DNA from: Novipirellula artificiosorum
Lineage (GTDB): Bacteria > Planctomycetota > Planctomycetia > Pirellulales > Pirellulaceae
DNA: 64,000 bases
Reading direction: 5' to 3'
Assembly (NCBI RefSeq): GCF_007860135.1
Contig: NZ_SJPV01000001.1
Span: 1,573,079 to 1,637,078, forward strand
The translations under genes were made by a program, and so were the position numbers. The notes under the pieces are model-generated. The model worked only from the letters and a program-made list of their open reading frames with translations, was not told the origin of the DNA and searched no databases. Below are positions 7,248 to 15,874 of this stretch, piece after piece; position 1 is the stretch's first letter; every line of letters starts with the position of its first letter.

Positions 7248-9086
7248 CTATTCCCGATTCCCACCTTCTGGCATCGTCAGCAGCGGCTGGTCGCCGTCGG
7301 GCCAGCGGACGTAGAGCTCGCAGCGGATCTTGCCGTCCTGTTTTAGCTCGGCAACCATCGTCTGCAACTGCGCCACGCGCGTGGACAGCGTTTCGCTCCA
7401 TTCGATCGATGACTTCAATTGGTCTCGTTGCGTTCTCAGCTGACGACGCTGTGTCGAATCGGCGTGTTCGTACCATGCTTCGATTTGGTCTTGTAGCCGA
7501 GCAAATTGGTCATTGCGAGCAAGCAATTGGTTTGCCAGCCGCTGGATTCCGGGTTCGGTAAACGTTTGCCAAGGCAAGGAAGGGTCGAGCCGAGCGGCGT
7601 GGCGGATCTCGCACGACAATTTGCGGGTGCAGTGGACGTTGAACAGGATTGCGATTTGCACCTGCTCAAACTCCGGGTTTGACAACACCGCCAACGATCG
7701 AGCCCGACGTAGATGGTCCGGCTTGGGCGGTTCCATCCATCCAAGTTCGATCGTCTCAGGTAGATCCAATTGCAACGACAACCGAGTCACTTGGGGCAGC
7801 ACCGCTGCGCCTAAGTCCCAGCTCGGCCGGTAATCGGATTGGTCAAACACCATTGACCACGGATCGGCCTCGATTCCCGCTCGTAGGTAGGCGGCGTTGC
7901 CGTGTTCATCTCGCAAACGGCCATGCTGCAGCAGTGCGGCCACGGTACTGTCTTTGGCCTGGGGCGACCAACCAAACACGAGTTCTTGTTGGTCGCGAGT
8001 CAATGAGGCGATTTCGAGTTTCCGGCGACAATCATGGATCACATGATGGCCAGCCGATTCGTCGTTGTTCAATTCCACGGCGACATCGATCGGGAATTGC
8101 AGCGATAGCGTGTTGGGCGAAAGGTGGCCGATTCTTGCCCTCTTGTTTTCGTCCGTTGCCTCGGGCAACGCCACCGCTGCGACCGCTGCGATACGAATGG
8201 ATTGGGGCGTTTCCGTTACCTCGGCGTCCGAATCCGCGCGGAAAGCCGTGGCAGGTTTCGCATCGACATCGGCGCTGATTTCGTGTTCCGTCGCACGGAG
8301 CAAGTATTTTTCAACATCCGTCTCTCGATCGAGCGGACTGGAAACTGCCGGCAACAGATTCTCGATCGATAGGATCGGCTGTAGATCGATCAACGGCTCG
8401 GAGCCGTTTGGGTCGAGCGGCTTGGAGTCAAACGTTTCCAGTCGCATCGTAAGGTCGTCACTCGCGATAGGATCTGCTGTTTGGGTGGGAAGGGATTGCG
8501 AAGCTTGTGACGAGGGAAACGGGCTGGGGGTCGCGCGAGCGGAACGTTCCGAAGGTACCCGCGTTTTGAGTATCGTCACGACCACGCCGCCAACGATCAG
8601 CAGCGATGCCGCGACCACCCATCGTCGCTTTGCCGCAAGGACCTTTTGGGGGGGTGAAAGATCCGCGACCCCTGTGGCGGCATCGGCAGAATCAAAGCCG
8701 GGCTTTGCTGCAGCGATTTCGGTCGGTTGGGGGACGTTGTCTGCGGCCGTGCTGGCAAGCACCGCTGCGCGGAAGGATGCGATTTGTGCTCGGCTGGAGC
8801 CACGGATCGAGAGCGTTGAGCGGGGGGCCGATGGGCAAGGATAGCACGCAGATTGGTAGCAAAGTTCTCCTTGCGTCCCGATGGACCATAGCGACAAGTC
8901 GATCGGGGGAAACGCCTCGTCGTGGTGTTTTTCCCAATCGATCGCCGCGTCGCGAAGTTGGTCGCACCAAGTATCGACGACCGATTCCGGAGGCTCACCG
9001 AGTCGATCGATCAGGTCTGCAATCGTTTCGGTCGGTGAAGCAGGCATGGATGGCTCGGGCATTCTTTGGGAAGGGGCCGATGCCAT
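7248..9086 (-). CDS. Large single-span membrane protein, unknown function
   Basis: I do not recognise this protein. The ATG at 9086 gives 612 residues; ATGs at 9062 and 9047 and a TTG at 9152 are alternatives, and none has a convincing ribosome binding site. The first 150 residues look globular and cytoplasmic (ADLIDRLGEPPESVVDTWCD, with a few Cys at about 76-84). One transmembrane helix (RRWVVAASLLIVGGVVVTIL, about residues 154-173) follows. The remaining 440 residues would be periplasmic: a Ser/Pro linker, a domain rich in Leu/Gln, and a C-terminal coiled coil (RNDQFARLQDQIEAWYEH, TRVAQLQTMVAELKQ). The layout resembles membrane-anchored anti-sigma factors, but no sigma factor is adjacent. 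Confidence 0.65.
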   Translation of the reverse strand: MASAPSQRMPEPSMPASPTETIADLIDRLGEPPESVVDTWCDQLRDAAIDWEKHHDEAFPPIDLSLWSIGTQGELCYQSACYPCPSAPRSTLSIRGSSRAQIASFRAAVLASTAADNVPQPTEIAAAKPGFDSADAATGVADLSPPQKVLAAKRRWVVAASLLIVGGVVVTILKTRVPSERSARATPSPFPSSQASQSLPTQTADPIASDDLTMRLETFDSKPLDPNGSEPLIDLQPILSIENLLPAVSSPLDRETDVEKYLLRATEHEISADVDAKPATAFRADSDAEVTETPQSIRIAAVAAVALPEATDENKRARIGHLSPNTLSLQFPIDVAVELNNDESAGHHVIHDCRRKLEIASLTRDQQELVFGWSPQAKDSTVAALLQHGRLRDEHGNAAYLRAGIEADPWSMVFDQSDYRPSWDLGAAVLPQVTRLSLQLDLPETIELGWMEPPKPDHLRRARSLAVLSNPEFEQVQIAILFNVHCTRKLSCEIRHAARLDPSLPWQTFTEPGIQRLANQLLARNDQFARLQDQIEAWYEHADSTQRRQLRTQRDQLKSSIEWSETLSTRVAQLQTMVAELKQDGKIRCELYVRWPDGDQPLLTMPEGGNRE

Positions 9087-9100
9087 CCATCGTACCGCGC

Positions 9101-9132
9101 CGTCGCACTTGGGGGCCGTCGCACTTGGGGGC
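9101..9132. repeat. 16-bp tandem duplication in gene-free stretch
   Basis: Two perfect adjacent copies of CGTCGCACTTGGGGGC occupy 9101-9116 and 9117-9132, followed by a further G-rich run. They lie just upstream of the minus-strand start at 9086, or inside the gene if its TTG at 9152 is used. The rest of the gene-free interval up to 9650 (about 500 bases) shows no convincing gene, RNA or terminator. Confidence 0.8.
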
Positions 9133-9650
9133 GGGGGCACACCCTGTTGCAATTCTCAACAGATGGTGCAAAACGAACCAAGCAAGATGAGGCAATGCGG
9201 GCGGCGGACGCGCCTCGTGCGCCCGCCCCCCGCATCAAGCCCATTTGCCGGATCGAATGCGTCAACGAAGTCTCAAAATGTGGCCGTTTTGGGGAAAAAC
9301 GGCCACGGCACTTTGTCGCCGAACTCGAATCCTGGCAAACCAATCGACCGGCTTTAGAGCCGTCGACGATGAAAGTCAGATGCATTTTGTGGGCCAACGG
9401 GGCTCTGAGTTTTTTCAGCGGAGCGGTTTTGATGCGAACCACCCGCTCTCCGAGCGCATGTATTCCAGCAAAAAACGGCCGCTGGCGGGTTGCCGCTCAA
9501 GAAGGATTGCGCCGGAGTTCAAGAATTCACAGCCTCAACGGTTGGGTGATCCGCTGACAGCAGCCATTTCTTCGAGTAAAACTCGTCGGGTTCTCGACGC
9601 GGACCGCCTTTCCTGTTCCCACGTTCCTCTCGCAAGTCAAACGGGCTGTT

Positions 9651-11312
9651 TTGAATTATCCGCTGCTGTTCCGAGTGCTTGGTTCCATTTGTCTGCTGAT
9701 TGGCGGTTCGATGAGCTTTTGCTTGCCGTTCGCGTTCCCGACGCTTGCGGATCGGACTTACTTGCCTGCCGCGACAGCGATGGAGGCGCAGGCGATCCGA
9801 GGGTTGCTGATGAGCATGGTCATCAGCATGGTTGCCGGGGCGGTGTTGTTGCTGATTGGACGCCGACATCGTGGTGGGCCGTTGTATCAAAAAGAGGCGA
9901 TGGCCATCGTGGGTCTCAGCTGGGTGTTGGCCACCATGCTTGGGGCGCTGCCGTTTTATTTAAGCGGGACGCAAATCGCCGCCGGCCAACCGATTACGTT
10001 CGTCGAAGCGATGTTCGAATCGCAATCGGGCTTTAGCACGACCGGTGCCACGGTGTTAACCGATTTGGAAACGCCCGAGTTGGTTCCTCACTGTATCTTG
10101 TTCTGGCGATCGTGGACCCACTTTCTCGGTGGGCTCGGCATTGTGGTGTTGTTCGTCGCGATCCTCGGTCAAGGGTCGGCAGGCAAAGCGATGATGCGCG
10201 CCGAGATGCCGGGACCGACCAAAGAAGGCAGTATGCCGCGGATGCAGCACACGGCGCTTGTCTTTGCCGCGATCTACGTGGCGCTCAACGTGATTTTGAC
10301 GGTCATCTATTTCCTCGAAGGCATGTCGCCCTTCGATTCGTTGTGCCATGCCTTTGGAACGATGGCTACGGGCGGTTTTAGCACTTACAACCGCAGCCTC
10401 GGTCGTTTCGAAAGTGTCACGATCGAATACACCACGATCGTGTTCATGATTCTGGCGGGAACCAACTTCACGGTGCTTTACCTGACACTGCTCGGTGGAC
10501 CCAAAAAGCTGTTTCGCGATGTCGAGTTTCGAACGTTTCTTGGATTCATCGCCGCCGTCACGGCGGGAGTCGTCTTCTTTGGGATGCAGGCGGAAGATGT
10601 TGGTTTTGGTTCGATCGCCAGTTCCGTGCGCTACGGTTTGTTCCAAGTGGTCTCGGTGATCACGACGACTGGCTATGGCACCGCCGACTTTGATGGATGG
10701 AACAACTTTGGTCGCGGGATCTTGTTGCTCTTGATGTTCGTCGGTGGATGTGCCGGCAGCACCGGTGGCGGGTTGAAGGTGATTCGTCACATTCTGTTTT
10801 ATAAGATCCTTCGCCAAGAGATTGAGAAAGCTCATCGACCGCGTGTCGTCCGCCCGCTTCGCGTTGGCGGGGCGACCGTCGATGATCCCAACTTGGCCCA
10901 TGGGATTGTCGTTTACTTTTCAATGATTTTGGCAATCTTTGTCTTCTCCTGGCTGATTCTGATCACCTTCGAACCGAGCAGCACGTGGGGCGTGGTGGCC
11001 GAGGAAGCGATCGCGGAGTACGAAGAAACGCAGCCCCAAGAGGCGGTGGACCGGATCGAGCAGTCGAAACAGGAGATCGAAGCATTGATGGACCACGGGA
11101 CGCTGGACGAAAAACTGCTCGATTCGGCAAGTGCCGTTGCGGCAACGCTCAACAATATCGGTCCAGGACTCGGTGTGGTTGGGGCGACCCAAAACTATGC
11201 TCGGTTCAGCCAGGGCGCGAAATTGCTGTTTGTTTGGCTCATGATGCTCGGGCGTGTAGAGGTTTTTAGTGTGCTCGTGCTGATTTTCCCAGGTTTTTGG
11301 CGCCGGATTTGA
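9651..11312 (+). CDS. trkH: TrkH-family potassium uptake protein with soluble insertion
   Basis: The membrane-spanning subunit of a Trk/Ktr-type potassium transporter, 553 residues. The TTG at 9651 is the only in-frame start giving the family's N-terminus (MNYPLLFRVLGSICLLIGG). The four pore-loop filter regions can be seen: QSGFSTTGATVL, GTMATGGFSTY, VVSVITTTGYGTADF and NNIGPGLGVVG. TrkH proteins are usually about 480-490 residues; here an acidic, probably helical segment of about 50 residues (EEAIAEYEETQPQEAVDRIE onward, roughly 445-495) is inserted before the last filter. The TrkA regulatory subunit is not in the window. Confidence 0.95.
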   Translation: MNYPLLFRVLGSICLLIGGSMSFCLPFAFPTLADRTYLPAATAMEAQAIRGLLMSMVISMVAGAVLLLIGRRHRGGPLYQKEAMAIVGLSWVLATMLGALPFYLSGTQIAAGQPITFVEAMFESQSGFSTTGATVLTDLETPELVPHCILFWRSWTHFLGGLGIVVLFVAILGQGSAGKAMMRAEMPGPTKEGSMPRMQHTALVFAAIYVALNVILTVIYFLEGMSPFDSLCHAFGTMATGGFSTYNRSLGRFESVTIEYTTIVFMILAGTNFTVLYLTLLGGPKKLFRDVEFRTFLGFIAAVTAGVVFFGMQAEDVGFGSIASSVRYGLFQVVSVITTTGYGTADFDGWNNFGRGILLLLMFVGGCAGSTGGGLKVIRHILFYKILRQEIEKAHRPRVVRPLRVGGATVDDPNLAHGIVVYFSMILAIFVFSWLILITFEPSSTWGVVAEEAIAEYEETQPQEAVDRIEQSKQEIEALMDHGTLDEKLLDSASAVAATLNNIGPGLGVVGATQNYARFSQGAKLLFVWLMMLGRVEVFSVLVLIFPGFWRRI

Positions 11313-11468
11313 TTCGCATTTCGGCCAAGGAGGTGGCCCAAGTCTCAGCGACTTCGGCGGCGCTGGTAGAATGCTGGGATCGAAGCTCCGTATGGCCGAT
11401 CACCGGTCAAAGCCGGAATGCCAGCGCCCACTCTTCCTTACCACGACCGAGATTCCCAGGAACGAACC

Positions 11469-12980
11469 ATGCGTGGACGATACCTCTTTCCCCTTTCGAT
11501 CCTGTTGGCGATCCGTTTGGCGGTCGTCAGCTGCGTTGGCCAAGATGATCGTGCGGAGAGGGATCAACCGCCCCAGCCCTCTCGTCGTGCGGTGATCATC
11601 CCGCTGCACGAAGACATCAATCCGCTCAGCGGGGCGCTATTGGAACGGAAATTCGACGAAGCGGTCGAGTCCGGCGTCGATGTCGTGATCTTTGATATCA
11701 ATAGCCCCGGCGGTTTCACCACGGTGACGTTCGAGTTGATGGACATGGTGCTCGATGCCAAGAAGGTCGAAACGGTCGCATGGATCGAAAAGGATGCAAT
11801 CAGCGGGGCGGCATTGTTCGCGTTGTCCTGTGACCGCATCCTGATGGCTCCCGATGCCCGGATGGGGGACGCCGGTGAGATTGTGATGGGAGCCGACGGT
11901 GCCTTTCGCTACACCGAGGCGAAAAGCCGCAGTGTGCTTGCGCAAAAGGTCCGCGACACCGCCGCTGCGACAGGACGGCCGATGGCATTGGCGGAGAAGA
12001 TGACCGACAAAGACATGGTGGTGTTCAAAGCGACCTACAAAGAAGACGGAACGGTGCGCTACTTCAGCGACAAGGAATGGGTCGCAATGGAGGACCAGGA
12101 CGAGTGGAACAAGGGTCCGCCGGTTCGCGAAGCCGGCAAAGAGATGTTCTTTACCGCCAATGGACGCCGAGCGGTGGAGTTGGGCATCGCCGATCAAACC
12201 ATCGAGAGTCGGGACGAGCTTGCGGCGGCGCTGAACGTGTCCGAGCCGATTCCTGTCATTGAACGATCGTGGGTGGATACACTTGTCTTCATACTGAATT
12301 CCGGTTTTGTCACCTTCCTGTTGATCGTGATTGGTTTAGTCGCGTTGGTGGTGGAATTGAGTGCTCCAGGTTTGGGGGTCGGCGGGCTGACGTCCGTACT
12401 CTGTTTTGGGCTGTTCTTTTGGAGCCGTTTTCTCGGTGGCACCTCCGGATGGCTCGAGGTGACGTTGTTCCTCGTCGGGGTTCTGTTTATCGGTGCGGAA
12501 TTGTTCGTGATTCCAGGATTTGGGATCGCGGGTGTCGGCGGCATTGTGTTGATGCTTGGATCGTTGGTGATGGCGTCACGTCGTTTTGTGTTGCCGCAAA
12601 ACAGCGAAGAGCTGACGGGTCTTGGGATGGACGTTTTGACGGTATTGAGCGCGTTCGCGGTGTTTCTGTTGGCGCTGCTGTTTATCGCCCAATACATCGG
12701 TGAGATCCCGGGGCTCGGTCGGTTGACGCTGAAGCCAACGATTGCGATCGATGGCATTTCCGTTGCAGATGCGGCCAATGCTGCATCGCTGCCGGGATGG
12801 CAACGCGTCGAGATTGGCAGCTTCGGTGAAGCGGTTTCGCCACTGCGTCCCGGTGGCCGCATTCAAGTCGACAACGACTTCACGGTGGACGTCGTCACCG
12901 AAGGCGACTTCATTGAGACGGGGACTCAAGTCAAAGTGGTTGGCAAGCAGGGCGCCAAAGTGATCGTACGGGCGGTGTAG
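11469..12980 (+). CDS. NfeD-family membrane-bound ClpP-class serine protease
   Basis: A 503-residue membrane protease of the long NfeD type. The ATG at 11469 follows AGGA and gives a signal peptide, possibly a lipobox (AVVSC, Cys22). The ClpP/crotonase-like domain spans about residues 40-260 with VIFDINSPGG and the likely nucleophile Ser112 in DAISGAALFALSCD; a downstream Lys would be its partner. Four to five transmembrane helices follow (about 285-440: FVTFLLIVIGLVALVVEL, LFLVGVLFIGAELFVIPG), then a C-terminal NfeD OB-fold (RPGGRIQVDNDFTVDVVTEG). Members act with stomatin/SPFH proteins in membrane quality control; no SPFH gene is adjacent. Confidence 0.93.
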   Translation: MRGRYLFPLSILLAIRLAVVSCVGQDDRAERDQPPQPSRRAVIIPLHEDINPLSGALLERKFDEAVESGVDVVIFDINSPGGFTTVTFELMDMVLDAKKVETVAWIEKDAISGAALFALSCDRILMAPDARMGDAGEIVMGADGAFRYTEAKSRSVLAQKVRDTAAATGRPMALAEKMTDKDMVVFKATYKEDGTVRYFSDKEWVAMEDQDEWNKGPPVREAGKEMFFTANGRRAVELGIADQTIESRDELAAALNVSEPIPVIERSWVDTLVFILNSGFVTFLLIVIGLVALVVELSAPGLGVGGLTSVLCFGLFFWSRFLGGTSGWLEVTLFLVGVLFIGAELFVIPGFGIAGVGGIVLMLGSLVMASRRFVLPQNSEELTGLGMDVLTVLSAFAVFLLALLFIAQYIGEIPGLGRLTLKPTIAIDGISVADAANAASLPGWQRVEIGSFGEAVSPLRPGGRIQVDNDFTVDVVTEGDFIETGTQVKVVGKQGAKVIVRAV

Positions 12981-13140
12981 GGATCCGCGCGAACCGCAGC
13001 ATAGGCGGACTCCCGATTTCTCAACGGTTGTCGATGCGACCTTCGGGCTTCTCTAGGCCCACTTAAGTGCCCCCCACTTTTCCTGCTTTAGGCATATTGT
13101 CGCCCTCGGTTGGGGTTCTGCACACGCTTCGGTATAACGG

Positions 13141-13219
13141 CTAGACTTTGTTGGAGTTCAGCCTCTGGGCTGCTCTTGCTGTTCGCCAAGCGGATGCAGG
13201 TGAAAGCCTGATCTCCAAC
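13141..13219 (+). repeat. Candidate dispersed stem-loop element (copy A), upstream of mce
   Basis: This stretch has an inverted repeat, GTTGGAGTTCAG (13150-13161) with CTGATCTCCAAC (13208-13219), 11 of 12 bases pairing, and an inner hairpin CAGCC/GGCTG. Its left end and the motif GTGAAAGCCTG recur in the same order at 60001-60085, also just upstream of an acyl-thioester gene. It ends about 40 bases before the mce start. It is either a mobile repeat or a shared leader element. The remaining part of 12981-13140 shows only a weak AAGTG/CACTT hairpin before a short T run (13066-13081). Confidence 0.5.
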
Positions 13220-13259
13220 GCCGACTTCGCCCTCTTGATCCATCACCGGAGATCCATAA

Positions 13260-13670
13260 ATGACGCCCGTCAAATCACTCAATCATGTCGGCATCGCCGT
13301 CCGTTCGCTCGACGCTCAACGTTCGTTCTACGAGGGAACGCTCGGCGCCGAATATGAAGGGACCGAAGACGTACCGAGCCAAAAAGTTCGCGTCGCATTC
13401 TACTTGATCAACGACGTTCGATTGGAACTGCTCGAACCGACCGATCCCGAGAGCGCGATTGCGAAGTTCATCGAAAAACGGGGCGAGGGCTTGCATCACT
13501 TGGCCTTCACCGTCGACGATATCCAAGCTCGGATTGCCGAGTACAAAGAAGGCGGCATTCGCATGATTGACGAGACCCCACGTCCGGGGGCTCACAAAGC
13601 ACAAATCGCGTTTGTTCACCCCAAGAGCAGTTGCGGCGTGTTGACGGAACTTTGCCAGCCTGCTCACTAG
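13260..13670 (+). CDS. mce: Methylmalonyl-CoA epimerase
   Basis: Interconverts (S)- and (R)-methylmalonyl-CoA, feeding the B12-dependent mutase encoded next to it. The 136-residue protein has the family length and the two-module glyoxalase/VOC fold. Metal-binding residues fit the family: His9 in LNHVGIAV, His in GEGLHHLAFTVDD, and Glu in CGVLTELCQ near the C-terminus. The ATG follows CCGGAG at a suitable distance. It is the first gene of a same-strand set mce-mutA-mutB-meaB. Confidence 0.96.
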   Translation: MTPVKSLNHVGIAVRSLDAQRSFYEGTLGAEYEGTEDVPSQKVRVAFYLINDVRLELLEPTDPESAIAKFIEKRGEGLHHLAFTVDDIQARIAEYKEGGIRMIDETPRPGAHKAQIAFVHPKSSCGVLTELCQPAH

Positions 13671-13789
13671 TTTTTTTGGGTTGGCGTTCCGCTTTTCGCT
13701 GTTGCAACGGTTTGAAGAGAACCTTGCTTGCAGGCAAAGTCAGGACTCCAGCACCCCCCTTACCCATCCACTTCCGACTCGAGGAACCG

Positions 13790-15874
13790 ATGTCGAGCTC
13801 AAAACTGTCTGTCAAAGACGATTTTCCACCTGTCGATTACGAAACATGGCGAAGCACGGTCGAAGCGACCCTGCATGGCGCTCCGTTTGAAAAGAAGCTC
13901 GTTTCGCACACGTACGAAGGGATCGACATTCAGCCGGTTTACACGCGGCGTGACGAACTCGAGGGCAAAGACCCCAGCGGATTTCCGGGATCTTCGCCAT
14001 TCCTGCGTGGCAGCAAACCGCTCGGCAGCGTGCTCAACGGCACCGATTTGCGCCAAGAGCATGCTCACCCTGATATCGACGTCACCAACAAAGCGATTCT
14101 TGCGGATCTCGAAGGAGGGGTGACCTCGATTTTGATCAAGCTGGATACGGCCGCACGCCAAGGCAACCCGCCAAGCGAAGTGGGAGCATCCGTGGGTCAT
14201 GATGGGGTGATGGCTTATGACGTTCACGACTTTGATGGCGTGCTCAAGAAAGTCGGCCTCGACATCATCGATGTCGCGCTCGATGCGGGCGCAGCCTACC
14301 TTCCCGCCGCCGCGACGTTGGCGGGGGTTTGGGACAACCGCGGCGTGATCCCGGCGAAAGCTCGCGGTGCGTTTAACGCCGATCCCTTGGCGGCTTTGGC
14401 CCGCGAGGGCAAGCTTCCCCTTTCCGCAGCGACTGCGATGAAGCAGTTGGCGGACCTCGCCAAATGGACGTCGCAGCATTACCCGCATGTCACGGCGGTT
14501 GGCGTCGACACCGCACCCTACCATGACGCCGGGGCGACGGCGGCCCAAGACATCGCGTTTTCGATGGCCACGGCGGTGGAGTACCTGCGAGCGATGACCG
14601 ATGTTGGCATGTCCATCGACGACGCGGCGAAGCAGTTCTTGTTCCGCATCAGTCTGGGCACTCACCACTTCCTGGCGATCGCGAAGGTGCGAGCGGCACG
14701 GCAGCTTTGGGCTCGTGTGATCGAAGCGTCCGGCGGAAAACCGGCCGGGATGAAGATTCACACGCGAACGGGCAACCGCGTTCTGACCCAGCGTGATCCT
14801 TACGTGAACCTGCTTCGAAACACCGTTGCCGCTTTTTCAGGCATTGTCGGCGGTGCCGATGCGGTGACCTCGGTTCCGTTTGACCAAGCGGCTCAATTGC
14901 CCAACGATTTTAGTCGCCGGATCGCACGCAACACGGTGTTGATCCTCGATGAAGAGTCCCACCTGAACTGTGTCGTTGACCCAGCGGGTGGAAGCTGGTT
15001 CATCGAAAAGCTCAGTTCCCAGCTTGCCGAAAGTGCGTGGGGGCTGTTCCAACAGATCGAAGCCGAAGGAGGCATGTTCGCGGCACTGAAGAGTGGATGG
15101 ATCGCTTCGCAAATCGATGCCGCCTACGCCCCGCGAGCCAAGGATATCGCGACCCGACGCGAGGGGATTACGGGGGTCAGCGAGTTTCCGAACCTTGCCG
15201 AAGAACAACTCGATCAGCGACCGGTTGACGTCGGTGCTCTTCGAAAAGCCGCCGCGGATCGTCAGAACGCCAAATCGGCGGAGATGAAGGACTTGTCCCT
15301 CGAGACGGTTTTGCCGGCCGCTTGCTTGAAGGCTGCCAGCGAGGGAGCGTCGATCAGCCAACTTGCTCGAGCGATCGGGTTCCACAAGTCGACAACCGAA
15401 ATGACTGCGATTGAGCCTCACTTGTTTGCTCAACCTTTCGAAGAGCTTCGCGATGCAAGTGATGTGTGGTGCACGACCAAAGGCCAACGCCCTTGTGTGT
15501 TCTTGGCGAACATGGGGCCGGTTGCCCACCACACCGCCCGAGCGACGTTCGCCAAGAATTTCTTCGAAGCGGGTGGTTTCGAAGTGATTGGCAACGAGGG
15601 CTTCAACGATGCGGACGCTGTCAGTGCCGCACTGAAAGCGAGCGGTGCAAACATTGCCGTGATTTGCTCGTCGGACAAGCTCTATCCCGAAATGGTCCCC
15701 GCGGTCGCACCTGCGTTAAAGGCGGCTGGGGCACGATCGATTGTGTTGGCCGGACACCCTGCGGACAACGAGTCTGCGTGGCGTGAAGCGGGAGTCGATC
15801 GTTTTATCTTTATCAAATGCGACGTGTTGGCCACGCTACGCGAACTGCTCACTGACGAAGGAGTCCTTTCGTAA
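13790..15874 (+). CDS. mutA: Methylmalonyl-CoA mutase small (beta) subunit
   Basis: The non-catalytic subunit of the heterodimeric adenosylcobalamin mutase, 694 residues. The ATG at 13790 follows GAGGA five bases away; the open frame continues upstream but runs into the end of mce. The TIM-barrel region carries [20 protein letters not shown] and [18 protein letters not shown], typical of this subunit. The C-terminal Rossmann-like domain ([27 protein letters not shown]) lacks the cobalamin-ligand DxHxxG motif, as expected for the small subunit. Its stop overlaps the start of mutB by one base (TAATG). Confidence 0.96.
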   Translation: MSSSKLSVKDDFPPVDYETWRSTVEATLHGAPFEKKLVSHTYEGIDIQPVYTRRDELEGKDPSGFPGSSPFLRGSKPLGSVLNGTDLRQEHAHPDIDVTNKAILADLEGGVTSILIKLDTAARQGNPPSEVGASVGHDGVMAYDVHDFDGVLKKVGLDIIDVALDAGAAYLPAAATLAGVWDNRGVIPAKARGAFNADPLAALAREGKLPLSAATAMKQLADLAKWTSQHYPHVTAVGVDTAPYHDAGATAAQDIAFSMATAVEYLRAMTDVGMSIDDAAKQFLFRISLGTHHFLAIAKVRAARQLWARVIEASGGKPAGMKIHTRTGNRVLTQRDPYVNLLRNTVAAFSGIVGGADAVTSVPFDQAAQLPNDFSRRIARNTVLILDEESHLNCVVDPAGGSWFIEKLSSQLAESAWGLFQQIEAEGGMFAALKSGWIASQIDAAYAPRAKDIATRREGITGVSEFPNLAEEQLDQRPVDVGALRKAAADRQNAKSAEMKDLSLETVLPAACLKAASEGASISQLARAIGFHKSTTEMTAIEPHLFAQPFEELRDASDVWCTTKGQRPCVFLANMGPVAHHTARATFAKNFFEAGGFEVIGNEGFNDADAVSAALKASGANIAVICSSDKLYPEMVPAVAPALKAAGARSIVLAGHPADNESAWREAGVDRFIFIKCDVLATLRELLTDEGVLS

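Noticed and set aside
7001..7264. Two overlapping minus-strand ORFs made of CHLSSVI repeats
   Set aside because: They only translate the 7-bp tandem array in different frames; no real protein is expected.
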